From NCBI GenBank assembly GCA_964017125.1, contig OZ024912.1, positions 62,319,282 through 62,383,281 on the forward strand: a DNA stretch of 64,000 nucleotides, written 5' to 3'. A program made the translations under genes and the position numbers. The notes beneath the pieces are model-generated. The model saw nothing but the letters and a program-made list of their open reading frames with translations, searched no databases and had not been told where the DNA came from. Positions 36,412 to 47,999 of the stretch are shown one piece after another. The first letter of the stretch is position 1. Every line of letters starts with the position of its first letter. This stretch comes from Flabesymbios commensalis. Its lineage: Eukaryota; Annelida; Polychaeta; Terebellida; Flabelligeridae.

Positions 36412-37289
36412 CAGGGTTCCCACGGTCGAGGAAAATCATGAAAAACAATGGAAAATGAAAAAAAAATCCGGGCCTGGAAAAGTCATGGTAAATTAAAATT
36501 TGGCTAAAAGCATGGAAAAGTCATGGAATTCAGATTTTTAACCCCTCAGCCATTAAGGCTGTGCCATTAAGGCTGTGGGGGTATAGTGATCACCAGAGGC
36601 GGGCGGGCGGTCGGGCAGTCAGAAATTCAGCTCTTACTGAAAAGTTAACTGATGAATTTTGTTTATTTTTTTACAGACATGACCTATGTGCCTGGGCAAT
36701 TCATCTCATATATATTTTTGGCACCAAGCCATAAGCGGCCATTTTCCAAGATGGCCGCCTAAAAAGCTTGTGGGCACGATAATTTATGAACCGTTGGTTG
36801 GATTGCATTCAAAATTGGTATGGTATTTCTGATGATCTGATTATCTTTTGGGATGAATCCATTAAAAACAAAATGGCTGCCGCAGCCATTTCAAAAATAA
36901 TGGACATGGTGGTAGTGGGGGGGGGGGGGCATTTTTTTCTCATTATTTCTTGATATTGACGGACAGAGCCCTCAGTTGACGGCTATTTTATTATAAATGT
37001 CTTACCACATTTATTTTGACAAAAATGTGTTGATTACTTATACTTTTGAAACACAATGACACTGGCAGTCCACCTATAGCTGTAAACTATTTTACATGTA
37101 AAAAGGGGGTAAGTAAGAAATCTGTGACACCCTGTTCTGTTTCCGATCGGACCACAGGTGGTGGAGGTTGTACAGTTTTAAATATACAGTTTTCTATTCG
37201 TTTACGAAGTCATGGAATTCTTAGGAAATGGTCATGGAAAGTCATGAAAAGAATTGAAATTTCATTTCCTGATCTCCGTGGGAGCCCTG
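36412..37289. mobile_element. 878-bp non-autonomous DNA transposon inserted in the SINE
   Basis: Terminal inverted repeats start CAGGGTTCCCACGG (36412) and, from the right end, CAGGGCTCCCACGG (37289 reversed), followed on both sides by GGAAA and CATGAAA-rich sequence. AATGT flanks it on both sides (36407-36411 and 37290-37294), a probable target-site duplication. The CAGGG ends suggest a hAT-like element, although a 5-bp duplication is short for hAT (usually 8). The middle (about 36545-37060) holds a diverged ATGGCCGCC-type repeat with a G run. No transposase. Confidence 0.72.
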
Positions 37290-37460
37290 AATGTGTGCAA
37301 GTAGTTCCCAGCGCCGAAATGGCTGCAAGTGCTGTATGCTCCAAAAAGGAAGTTGAAATGGTACATGAATGAACAGGTCTAGTGACCAGGGGTAGTAGGT
37401 GTGAAGCGCACAGAGCATTGTATGTGCGCTACATACATGATATAAGAACTCACCATTATT
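37290..37460 (+). mobile_element. tRNA-type SINE, family 2, plus copy, 3' half
   Basis: Continues the SINE broken at 36411: GTTCCCAGCGCCGAAATGGC, GAAGTTGAAATGGTACATGA, GTGTGAAGCGCACAGAGC and an ATTATTATTT tail. Confidence 0.75.
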
Positions 37461-40309
37461 ATTTATTACCCCATATCGGTTTATTGTTGGGACAGCGTTG
37501 CAGATGATGGCTCAATATTGAATAGACATTGAGAAACCTTCTCGTGTCTGCTGTAGAAGGGGGCACTTTCATTGTTTTCACCTGAATACAACCTTATAAT
37601 TGTGAGGGTCATCTATTTTCTTGTTTCTTAAAGTACGTGGTACTGTTCGATCGAAAATATTGTAACATGAAAGCATTAAAATTATATTTGAATTGGTCTG
37701 GGAATGTCGCCTGCTATGCTAAAATTATTACAAACCCGCCGCAACGAGGGACGGCGTCTCGTGTTTGCTGGGTGTAGGCTTATATGTTTTTTTTGCACTT
37801 TGCACACATTTTTTTCCACAAAACCGGGTAATGTTTTCTTGTTTAATTTGTGAGGACGCATACGCCATTGGGCGTCAGTTCCTTTTTGTCACTTAGCATA
37901 ATGTGATGTATTGATACATTGTACTTCTATTTTGCTGTTTGTTTTTCTGTGACAATAAAAACTATCGAACTATTGAAATAAAAGGAAATAATTGCAGACA
38001 TCTTAGAGTTAGAAGGGTTAAGTGTCAGATTGACCTGGCGCATGCGGGAGCAATTAGACGGTGCGTTAAGAATCACGCCTTCATTAACACCTTCATTTCG
38101 GCGAGCTGTTATATTCAAGTGTCGCACCATACCCAGTAAGATCAATAAATAGGTGATAACTCTGAAATTAGATACGACAATTTTTTTTATAATTTGAACT
38201 TACGACACTAATTAAGCCATTTCAGCATTAAACACTTTATTGACAAAAGAATAGTTGTATATTCTCTAGTCAATTATTTTACAGTTAAATAATATTATCT
38301 TGTTGAGCTACTCATATTTGATGTTGAGGAAAATTTAGTGGAAAATATGGTTGAGCATGGTGTTTTTGTTGTCACTTAAGAATTCTAATAAATGATGGCC
38401 AAAATCATCATTTTAATTTTGGCGCCTTGATATTTCCATAATAATTTGTCAACATGTCCATAAACTAGAATTGCTTATTTTTTATATTATTTTGTGTTGC
38501 GCGTTCACCAGTTAAACGATAAATAAGGACGCGATTTGTTTTCGGACATAGGCTACATGTCTAAAATAAGAAATATACGGTAATAACTGATAAACTGGAC
38601 TTTCGTCACACTTGCTACGTTGCCATATTATCCAAAAAATTACAAGATTTCCACAATTCAAGTCTATGGACATGTTCACATATCATGACCATAACAAGAA
38701 GCGTAAAATACAATTTTGATTTTTTATATGTAATAACTGGAAAATCGTGCCAAATAGCTGGACCATCACCATTGAACAAAATGTGCGGTTTCATTAAAGA
38801 TATGTCCTGAAAAGCGTACCAGGTAGCTAATCGCGTTTTCAGGGGGGGGGGGGGTAAATGCCCTGAAAAAAATCACCCCTATTAAATTTTAAATTGTGAT
38901 CATTGCTGATTTTAATATGGATGGATAGACCATAACTAAAAAAAACAAAATGTGCGCCTTCAGAAAGGGGCGTGCTCTTACAATTTTCTTTTCCAATTTG
39001 TTTGCATCTTGATAGTAGGCCCTAACCAGTTCTCGCACAAGTTCAACAATGGCTGAAAAAAATCCAAATAGCTGATTTTTTACGTTTTACTTTAAAATCT
39101 TACCTTGTGGGCGTGATAACTTCAAAAGTTTCCTATGTATGCTGATTAAATTTGTTATAATTATATGTTACTCATACAGTTCTTGGACAAAATCAATAAT
39201 GACGGTGGACTATAATTGTCGAGTGTGTTTTGTTTCAAATGATCTTAACTTTTAAATGATGATTAGAGGCTGATGCCTAGTTTATTTTACATTGCATCTT
39301 CCAAGAACCTGACAGAGTGGGTGGGTGTCGTGGTTGTTTGTGGTAACAAAACCAGAGAAAAACGTATCATTGTAAATGAAGAGACCTATTTGAATTACCG
39401 TTTTCGAAAGCTATTATTTGATGATACGATATCCGTTTGTGTTTGTAATAAAAATTACAATCATGACATGGAACTTGATTGTTTTCAACTTCACATCCTG
39501 TTGACCAGGATACTTGTTCATCCAATGGTTCTTTGTTTATGGATGCACTTATTATGCCACCTATTCACGGATTCTTTTGTAAAATCATCATATAAAATGT
39601 AATGGGGTAAAGGTTAATACTTATATTTGTCCTCTAAGCATATCAGATGTATCTATCATGTGAGTAAGTGATCGAGTAACGTTAGATCCATCCTGGCACT
39701 GACAGTGGGTGACGTGACATGCAGTCACGCCTCCCACTGTAAATGACAGGATAGGATAACATAGTATGCACGTACTTCCATGGATATCATAGGCTATATT
39801 TTAGCTGCAGCTGTTTTACCCTACCTTTTGCGATAAGATTTTCAGCAATACTTTTCACTTTGGTGGACAGTTCTTGCTTTAACCAACTACTTCTATAATC
39901 CTTGTTTTCAATTGATTGTGTTGCGTACGAGGCTGCTCTTGCTGAAGTGCTTATCTACTCTTGGGGAATAATGACCATAATGAACACAGGGTTCACATAG
40001 CCAGAGTAATGACTGTTTTATGTCACGCCATGTTAGTTTTGCTGTGGTATTGTTGGTATTTTTTTTCAAAACTATAGCAGGCTTGTTTCGGCCTTTTGAC
40101 GACGACGCGTAGAACCAGAAACAAAACGAGCTGTTGGGTCATTGTTGATTCAATTGTGGGTCAACATATTTCACGTTAGACCACCATTGAGAAAATATCA
40201 AATAGTCTTAGCAGGGCGATAATCTGAGAGTCATAGTTTTGATAAACCATGCGGTTAGACCAAAGGCAGACAGCTCCACAGCAAGGGTGTCAACAGAAAG
40301 AGAGGTCAC
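37461..40309. other. No confident gene; diverged repeats
   Basis: 38700-39130 holds strongly diverged copies of the 'AGCTGGACCAT...AACAAAATGTGCG' repeat family with a G run at 38841-38852. A 109-codon open frame at 39273-39602 (includes REKRIIVNEETYLNYRF) is not recognised and has no supporting context. Confidence 0.4.
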
Positions 40310-40550
40310 TAAACACATGAATGAATGAATGAATGAATGAATGAATGAATGAATGAATGAATGAATGAATGAATGAATGAATGAATGAATGAATGAATGA
40401 ATAAATGAATGAATGAATGAATGAATGAATGAATGAATGAATGAATGAATGAATGAATGAATGAATAAATGAATGAATGAATGAATGAATGAATGAATGA
40501 ATGAATGAATGAATGAATGAATGAATGAATGAATGAATGAATGAATGAAT
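40310..40550 (-). repeat. (GAAT)n microsatellite
   Basis: About 60 copies of ATGA/GAAT with a few ATAA variants. It is the complement of the ATTC microsatellite at 4783; the Phe-Ile-His-Ser frame on the minus strand is a shadow. Confidence 0.97.
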
Positions 40551-40970
40551 ATATAAACTTCTATATCGCTAAACTCATAGGCGCGAAAATCAAAAGGAGT
40601 GTGCAGTATCGTGGTCTTTAATTCATTACGGGTCACCAACTGAACATGCCAGGATACAAATAACTAAGTCAGAAAAGCTTGGTTAAATAAAAAGGTTTTA
40701 TTTTTTCCTGAAAGATTGAACTGTCTTAGAAGTTCTATTAAAGGGACATGCCCAGGCTAATATCATCAAAAAAGCGGTTATTTAATTTTGGCTTCTTAAT
40801 ATGACCATATGATGTAAAAATGTCCATAGACTAGAACTGCAAAGTTTTTAAATTTTGCTGCTGCGCATTCACCAGTTAGGCTAGATATAGATACGAAATT
40901 TCTTATTTTTGACAAGGTTGTTAAAAATAAGAAATCAGGAATTTCGTCTCTGTATCTATAATAGGCTATG

Positions 40971-41290
40971 TAATATTAACGTGAATATGAATGAATATGA
41001 ATATTGCTTTACGTCGCTTTCTGCACAATCATGGCAATATCGCGACAGAAGGAAGCCCGAAGCCGGGATTATGCCCTACTCTTATTTCGAATGACTTCAA
41101 GGGTTCTTTATAGTGCACAGTACCATAGGCAGCATTGTACACTCCAGGCCTTTGAACAGTTTGGAGCTTTGTATATGCACAACCACGATGACAAATATCC
41201 GGCCCGACCGGGATTCGAACGTGATACCTCCAGGTTACAAACCCCAGTCGATACGAATGAGCCATCAGGGCCGGCTAATATTAACGTGAA
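40971..41290 (-). mobile_element. tRNA-derived SINE, family 3, with 15-bp target duplication
   Basis: Body 40986-41275 between perfect copies of TAATATTAACGTGAA (40971-40985 and 41276-41290). On the minus strand the head is tRNA-like, with an A box near 41254-41267 (TGATGGCTCATTCG) and a perfect B box GTTCGAATCC (41211-41220). The 3' part reads CGCGATATTGCCATGATTG and ends in a (TTCATA)n tail. The GGCAATATCGCGAC block recalls a 3' domain shared by SINEs in several invertebrate phyla (Nin-like); this is from memory. The exact duplication suggests a recent insertion. Confidence 0.9.
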
Positions 41291-42787
41291 AAATTCACAA
41301 CTTTTATGTGATTTAGTGTCTTTGATGAACGTAATAATTTGATCTCTTTTATGACTGCTATGTAGAATCTGTTCAGGTATATTTCTGAAAATTCGTTCAT
41401 TTGAACCAAATAATTGTACTAGGTTTTGACGTGGGACAAAATACCCACACCTTGAATAATCAAATATTGCTTCTTAGACAGATATGTATGCAATTTATTA
41501 ATGGCATCAAAATTACTTTACATTGATCACATGCAGATCGCGACACTTTGTGACAAATATATATCCATTGATATATACAAGAATATTTTTCTCTTTAATG
41601 GTAAAACCCATTTGTGGAATGAATGATTTCAGCATTAAATAAGCTAATTCTGTGACAGAATCGCTCAGATAAGGTGAATCAGCAGTAACAGTAACATACT
41701 ATATATCAGCAAAATATTTCTGTTCTGGTATATTCCGAATGATAAACATTCGTGTCATTAGACTATATAGGTATAGTGATATTATGTTTTCCTTTGCCCT
41801 TAACTTGGTTTTCTTTGTCCTTATCTACCTTTGCACACATCGTCACCTGCCAGGAAATACGAGACGATGAATCAATGATGGGGTAATGCTGGACCAGCAT
41901 TACAAACGTTGGACCAGCGTCATTCTATAATTGGGTCAATGTCTCTTGTTAGCGGCTGCTGGGCGTCACCTGTTGTTTGTAAACAATGAATATTCATACT
42001 TGTTTATACGGGCGCATCAACCCCTGAAGTATCAAAGGGAAGAAGACGATTAAAAAGTATTGATAACTAACCACCAAAATTATTGGATGAAAAATAGAAG
42101 TAAACCTCCGTCAATATTTATTTTTCTATTTTTTATGATGTAAAGTATATATTGTTTTTAATAGGATCAATGTCATAATTACTAGTCGTAATAGGTAAAA
42201 TCATACTTGATAGATGGTAAAAGCATTAGTTCCAACCCCCAATACCAGGGGACAGCACTGAGAGCGATTTCACGTTTTGGGGGGAGTCGTCCATCTTATT
42301 GTAGATGGTCTTTAACATTATATCAGTTTATATTATAATGATGCATGAAAATGAGGTGTCGAAACGAGGGGTGAAAATGCAAGCATATCTATGTACAAAA
42401 GTGATGCTTCAGCGAACACACCCTATCGACCCGGCCCTGGCAAAGCCACGGTCCAGCGTCTACGATGTCGGACCGTTTCTCAACCAGCACCGGCGCAACG
42501 TCTCGTGTTCGCCGGAGTCTAACGATAGATAAGGTGTATTCAAACGTGAAATAATGAAAGCCCCCGTTGGTTCGACGCTGCTTCTATGCTGGACCAACGC
42601 TTGAGATGTTGGCGCAGCAGTAAAGCTGTGGGTTATAAAATATCACCGGTTCGGAATATAATATAATTATAAACATCTATGAGCCATTACCTGCTGCACC
42701 TATTACAGAAAAATAATTCATATAAATTATTTACATGTCCAAACGTGAAATAGTGTGTCAACGTACCTAGTACATAAAATACATATA
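41291..42787. other. No gene seen; GGACCAACG-type repeats
   Basis: Non-coding. Clusters of TTGGACCAGCG and GCAACGTCTCGTG words at 41880-41990 and 42410-42620 belong to a dispersed repeat family also seen near 34205, 37735, 44700, 45950 and 62410. Confidence 0.45.
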
Positions 42788-42854
42788 TATATGGGGTGAT
42801 TGGCTATCATGTGACCCTCTCAGAGGGTCACATGACAGCCAATCACCCCATATA
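42788..42854. repeat. 67-bp near-perfect palindrome
   Basis: 33-bp arms 42788-42820 and 42822-42854 with one mismatch and a single central base. The arms read GGGGTGATTGGCTATCATGT and its complement. Likely a fold-back MITE. Confidence 0.92.
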
Positions 42855-42955
42855 AGGAAACACTTGTGCCCCATCTTGTGGCAACTTTGATTGATTTGTC
42901 ACAAAATTATTCATATTATATAAGGGGTGATAGATCACCTTTAAACTATAAAAGT

Positions 42956-43870
42956 TTATGTCTTGTATTGTGACATCAATAAAGTCATACAGTTCTTTTC
43001 ACCGTAGCGTAAAAATTGACATATAAAGTGCAATTCATTCTGTATCACATTACTGTCACATACAATACAAACTCTCAATTCTATACATTTGTCTGTATAT
43101 CTACCACTTTCAATGGCCAAGGGAAGCATTCCTAAACGAAGCTGAGCCAGCAAAGATCTTTTGGATTTTGATACATTACACGTCAAATAACTTTCCTTTT
43201 TATACTCTACTTTATGTTTAGTATAAGTACGGAGTTTCGGGAATGATGTCAACGATTCCTTCCACTGTAGGGTACATAAGTTCATATAATTTAATTTAAG
43301 TTTCCGAAATGTCACAATAGTTTTGATTGTAAAATAAGACAGCCATGTCTAGTTTGTTTAACAAATATAAAATATTTTCCGACCAGTTATTATATTTCTT
43401 CAGCCAGTCCCATTCAATTATTTGTTTTGTGAGTCGATCTGGGTGCATTTCACATAATCTATTCCATAATCTCAATCTATTTGAACTAAGACTTAATGCT
43501 GGCGCAATGCATCCCATGCCACCACACAATCGGAGCTGTTCTTGGTAGCCCAAGAAAATATCTTATAGCTCTTTAGTGCGTTCTATATATTTTTTATATT
43601 GCCACACAGCTGACGAATATTCCAAAATTGGTTTAACACAACAATTATGTAGTTTTGTGTAAGTTATAAAGCCTACATTTCTCAAGTGTTTAAATTTTGC
43701 AATGACCGAACTAAGAGCGCGACCTGCTGAGCTACTAAGGACATCAACAGTGTTGATCGAAATGTTCATCTAATAAAAATCCAAAATATTTATAACTGCT
43801 AACAGTAGACAATTCTTTTGAGCCAAATTTAAAATTGCGTGATGATCTATTAACACGTTAGCGACCTAAC
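42956..43870 (-). mobile_element. LINE 3' fragment, minus strand
   Basis: Minus-strand end of a LINE ORF2: FKFGSKELSTVSSYKYFGF (from about 43850), then SSSAGRALSSVIAKFKHLRN and KLHNCCVKPILEYSSAVW (43769-43563), FLGYQEQLRLCGGMGC and RLWNRLCEMHPDRLTKQI (43553-43296), and AQLRLGMLPLAIESGRY, CIVCDSNVIQNELHFICQF (to 42956). This is the post-RT region with a C-terminal Cys/His motif. The RT core itself is missing, and the pieces lie in different frames, so the copy is dead and 5'-truncated. Confidence 0.88.
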
Positions 43871-45112
43871 GATGGACCAACTCTTATGCAGATACCTATT
43901 TTAATACAGGAGGTGAAGACAATATAATTATCTATTTCACAACGGAGATATCATAAAGATAATTACAGTTAATTGGAGTACAAATGGACGCACATATCAG
44001 TATAGCCTAATAGGCAGAAATTCATAATACATGTATCCTGCATTTCTGGTGTAAGTGTTGGCCTTAAACTGTTCTGCTAAGCCAAACGGCAGTATCTGCT
44101 TAGTTTGCAAGTAGTCAGATACTGCCTTCTGGCTCTGGATGACAGTACATATGGCACAGCTATAGAGTAGAAGTTGTGTAGAGGTGAGAATTTGAGACCA
44201 CATGTAGGCTATATCCTAGGCTTGAACCATTTAGACACGACATGCATTGCTGATACATATGTCCATTTGGACAACTACTGACGAGTTCATGTTAGTAGGC
44301 CTGAGGCTGTAGGCCCCTAACTAGATTTGAATAGACTAATAATATTATTATAAAGCGGATCTAGACAAGATAACTCTTCAAAATCCAGCGTTCAAAGTTT
44401 GTGGAGACACTGACTTGAAATTTGTCGCTATTTGTAAAGATTTGTTAAATAAATATTTTTACAATATCATGTAGTCCTGATATATACAATATTTGTAATA
44501 TTTCCTAGTACCAGTCGGGAACATCTCAACATACAGTAGGGCTTTGGGCTGGCTAAGTTATCAGGACACCGATGACTTTCAGAGAGCCAGAAGCAACGAT
44601 TATTTAAGCAGTATTATCACAATTTTTGTGGGGAAATGTCCGAATTTGTGGGAGGGCTGCTCTTGCTCGTTCGCTCTAAATCCGGTCCGCTCAACCTCCT
44701 TGGGTCTGCTGTAACATTTGGCAGGCAGTGTATGTAGAGAGTTGTTTATGCGGTTAGCTGGCGGGCAGGTGAACTGGCCCAAGGTTGGCTGAACGCTGGG
44801 ACAACGTATCTGACGTTGACCCGACATTCAGACAATGCTTGGCAGACGTCGCCTGTTCGCGGACGTTTGACCTTTTGACTCTGGATCTGACAGACTGAGT
44901 ATTGGTCAGGCGGCGGTTGGTTGTATTCGGGGGCTACTGCAGCTCAATTTGCCAACTCTATTCTTTTTTATTATTTTGTATGTTTATATGTTACTAAAGA
45001 AAATGCAACTTGTTGCCAACCTTGCATTTTATTTGTTCTATGTCTGATTGGAAACATTTTATCGATTTTAGTGCCAAAACATGATAAAAAATAGCTTCGT
45101 GACGATATTAAT
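43871..45112. other. No gene seen
   Basis: Apart from the hairpin repeat at 44082-44132 and CCAACG-family words near 44700-44870, nothing was recognised. Confidence 0.4.
44082..44132 (+). repeat. Hairpin repeat, copy 2
   Basis: GCCAAACGGCAGTATCTG and, after a short loop, CAGATACTGCC..CTGGC form an imperfect hairpin. Homologous to 23892-23942 together with about 20 bp on each side. Confidence 0.75.
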
Positions 45113-45182
45113 AATAATATTAATAATAATAATAAAAATAAAAATAATAAAAATAATAATAATAATAATAATAATAATAATT
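45113..45182 (+). repeat. (AAT)n/(AAAAT)n low-complexity repeat
   Basis: About 70 bp of AAT with some AAAAT units; the minus strand reads as a Leu run. Confidence 0.95.
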
Positions 45183-45655
45183 TCCCCTCAATATCATAGA
45201 CATCATAACTATAACAATAATAACAGATAAAAAAAATCATTTAATATTATGTTTTTTGCTAAGGTTTTGAATATCTTGGCACAAAGATACGAATGAAAAC
45301 GTTAAAGAAGGTAACTATGTCTAATATACGTCAGCAATTACTACTTTTTGAAAGATCTTGCCGGTTCCGCTTTATGCAAACTTTTAACTGCTATAACTCG
45401 GTCAATATAGCAGCTACACTTACAAAAGTGCTACCTACGCACTCAGCGGTCACGGCGCATCGATCCGTGTAACAAATATGATTTATACTCTGATCCGCGA
45501 GACGCGACGCCCTACGCGACGCAGTAGGGTCTCGGGATCACGTTGCACCTAAAATTAACCCTCTAGCCCCAAATCCGCCGAGTCATAGAGGTTTCATTTT
45601 TAATGCTATGAATGATATGATCAATGATATGATATATAGTCCATAGGCATTAACT

Positions 45656-45662
45656 TGTAGTA

Positions 45663-45705
<43 letters not shown>

Positions 45706-45748
45706 TAATAATAATAATAATAATAATTATTATTATTATTATTATTAA
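45656..45748. repeat. (AAT)n-(ATT)n inverted microsatellite
   Basis: An AAT run of about 70 bp turns into ATT at about 45726, making a long AT hairpin. Confidence 0.95.
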
Positions 45749-47079
45749 AGCAGCCCCTTGGGATGACATCATTTTTTTCGTTTTTAATTCCGTACTGAAG
45801 TAGTGTATCCCACGGATCATGTTTTTATTTTTTTCAGAATTTTTATATTTTTACAAATATTTTTAATCAACATTTCTATGAAACCAGAAGTAACCCAAAC
45901 AAACTATTTGTACACCTGAAGGACGATTGAATGTTTTCACATCATTGGGCCACATGCTGGTGGCATCGGCCCAGCGTTGGGTAGACAATCAGTGCTGCAG
46001 GTATGTCCTCCCGTGTCCCGACTATAAGACACCAATTAGCGGCGAATGCTCTGATCTTACCGTCTGATACGTGGGAATATGTGATGTAAAGTGCTGAATA
46101 TTTCTGACTTGTTTTGTTTACATGGCAATATACGACCTGGAAATACAACTATTTCACTCTTTTCCGGTGCTTTAAAATTGTTTTTTGACTTTTTCGTATT
46201 TTCAGTTAAGATCAGTAGGCTATATAGCTTTATATAAATTTAATTTTCAAAATTGACAACATTGAAAATGTCTCATCCCAAGGGGTCCCTTTATATTCTG
46301 GCATATATACGCCTACAAAATACAAATAAATATACAACATTTAAATATTTGAAACAAAATCACATTTTTGTACATGTAGACATAGTCTATTTTCATTTTT
46401 TGATTTTTCTTACAAAAAAATAAAAAATGGCACATGTGTAAAATAATTTATGAGAAGGGGCCACAGCATGCCTGTTCCACTTACCTCTTCAAGCATTTGT
46501 TGCAACAATTCAGAAATTAAAGGCGAGAGCTGGCACCATTTTTCGTAATTGCAAAATATCTAATGATGGGAGACCCCCAGAAAATGTGTTAAAAGTGTCA
46601 TTCAAAGCAATTCATGATTTTAATTGTACAATGATGGCTTCATTTCTAACAGGAATAGTGATCAAGAGGAACAAACAAATAGAGAAAAATATGCCTTTTA
46701 CTGCAGTGACTCACAAATTCACATAAATCATGAAAAACACGAAAAAAACATCAAAATGGCTTTTTGTGATGTAGGCTACCTACACAAAGGTGGCCCAAAA
46801 ACCTATTCATTCCGCTCGGGTTCGATCGTGGTTTTCCGCCGTCGTTTTAATAACTTTGGCGCGACATTTTCGTCATTCTCAATTTTTATTCTGTTCAGTT
46901 GAGACGGTTGTTCTCAACTGTGTTATTTTCAATTCCGACGTTTGATGTTTCAGCGACCAAATAAAGAGAAAGGCATGTTTTATCATACGAATTTCCGTGC
47001 TCTGCTTGTCCCGGTGGATTGAGTTATTTTATTAAGTCAGTGGCACATTAAGAACAGGTTTGATTGAATTAGAGTTATT
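45749..47079. other. No gene seen; SINE fragment
   Basis: 46783-46835 (+) contains CACAAAGGTGGCCCAAAAACC and ATTCATTCC, the 3' part of the dimeric SINE family, truncated. Otherwise AT-rich and unrecognised. Confidence 0.4.
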
Positions 47080-47840
47080 AAAAAAAAAACTCACATTAGA
47101 TAAATCGAGGAATAGTATTCTCTCCCTACAATAACCTGGTTTTCTTAATTATTATAACATTTCTGTTTCAATAATGATATTTTTCGCAATTTTATTTAAA
47201 AAAGTATCATTATTTTCTGACCTAGATTATTTAACTGATCATTCCTGGAACAAATTTATAAGTGATTGATGAGAAAACTCGATGATATGAGCAATCGATT
47301 TAAAAAAAATAAGGTAGACAAGATGATTAAAAACAGATTCAAACAATTCTGTAAAAATATTGATGTTGTGTTTAAACTGTTAAAGGGACAATGTAAGTTT
47401 TATTTGAATACATATAGATAAGTAGTTTGTTATACATGTTTGGCACGATGTAAACATTGGATTAGTATTACCATCAAAATAGACTACTGTTTTAGAGTTT
47501 TTATGAAAAGGTTTGAAGTAGGATTACTATAAAAATAACCTTACATTAGATAAATCTAGGAATAGTATACTCCCCCTTATATATATATATATATATATAT
47601 AAGGCCTATTTTATTGGGACCATTTATTTATTATTGGGACACAAACTGAGTGACTTCTGAGATGGCCTGTATTATTACTGGTTCTTTTTTGTCATTATGA
47701 AAAGATTTAATTAGAAAACTTATGAAAAATCTTAGGTCAGTCAAAATTCACACTTACTAGTTTTCTATTCTTCAAATATATAATAAACTATTAAATGAAA
47801 GTCATTAAATTGCATGGTTAACAACACTTTTCGGCTTGAA
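47080..47840 (+). repeat. Dispersed copy of the 28-34 kb repeat unit
   Basis: Shares with 33830-34150 the order GATAAATCTAGGAATAGTAT, TATTGGGACCAT, GATGGCCTGTATTATTA, AAAAGATTTAATTAG and TTGCATGGTT...ACACTTTT. It contains a (TA)n run at 47578-47600. Diverged, without the LINE tail or the 60-bp block. Confidence 0.8.
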
Positions 47841-47999
47841 GATCCTATCGGCGATCTCCGGTAAAAAATGGACCGGTCCGGTGTATCATGTCTACTTCGT
47901 GGACCGAATGTCCGGTACTTAGAAAAGTTGAAATGATATTATTTTTTGGATCAGTAAAGTTGAACAAGGCCCGTTGCGACGGAATCAGGCCTCGCCTCT

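Noticed and set aside
39273-39602. 109-codon frame
   Set aside because: No recognisable domain, no splice or promoter context; may be chance or old transposon sequence.
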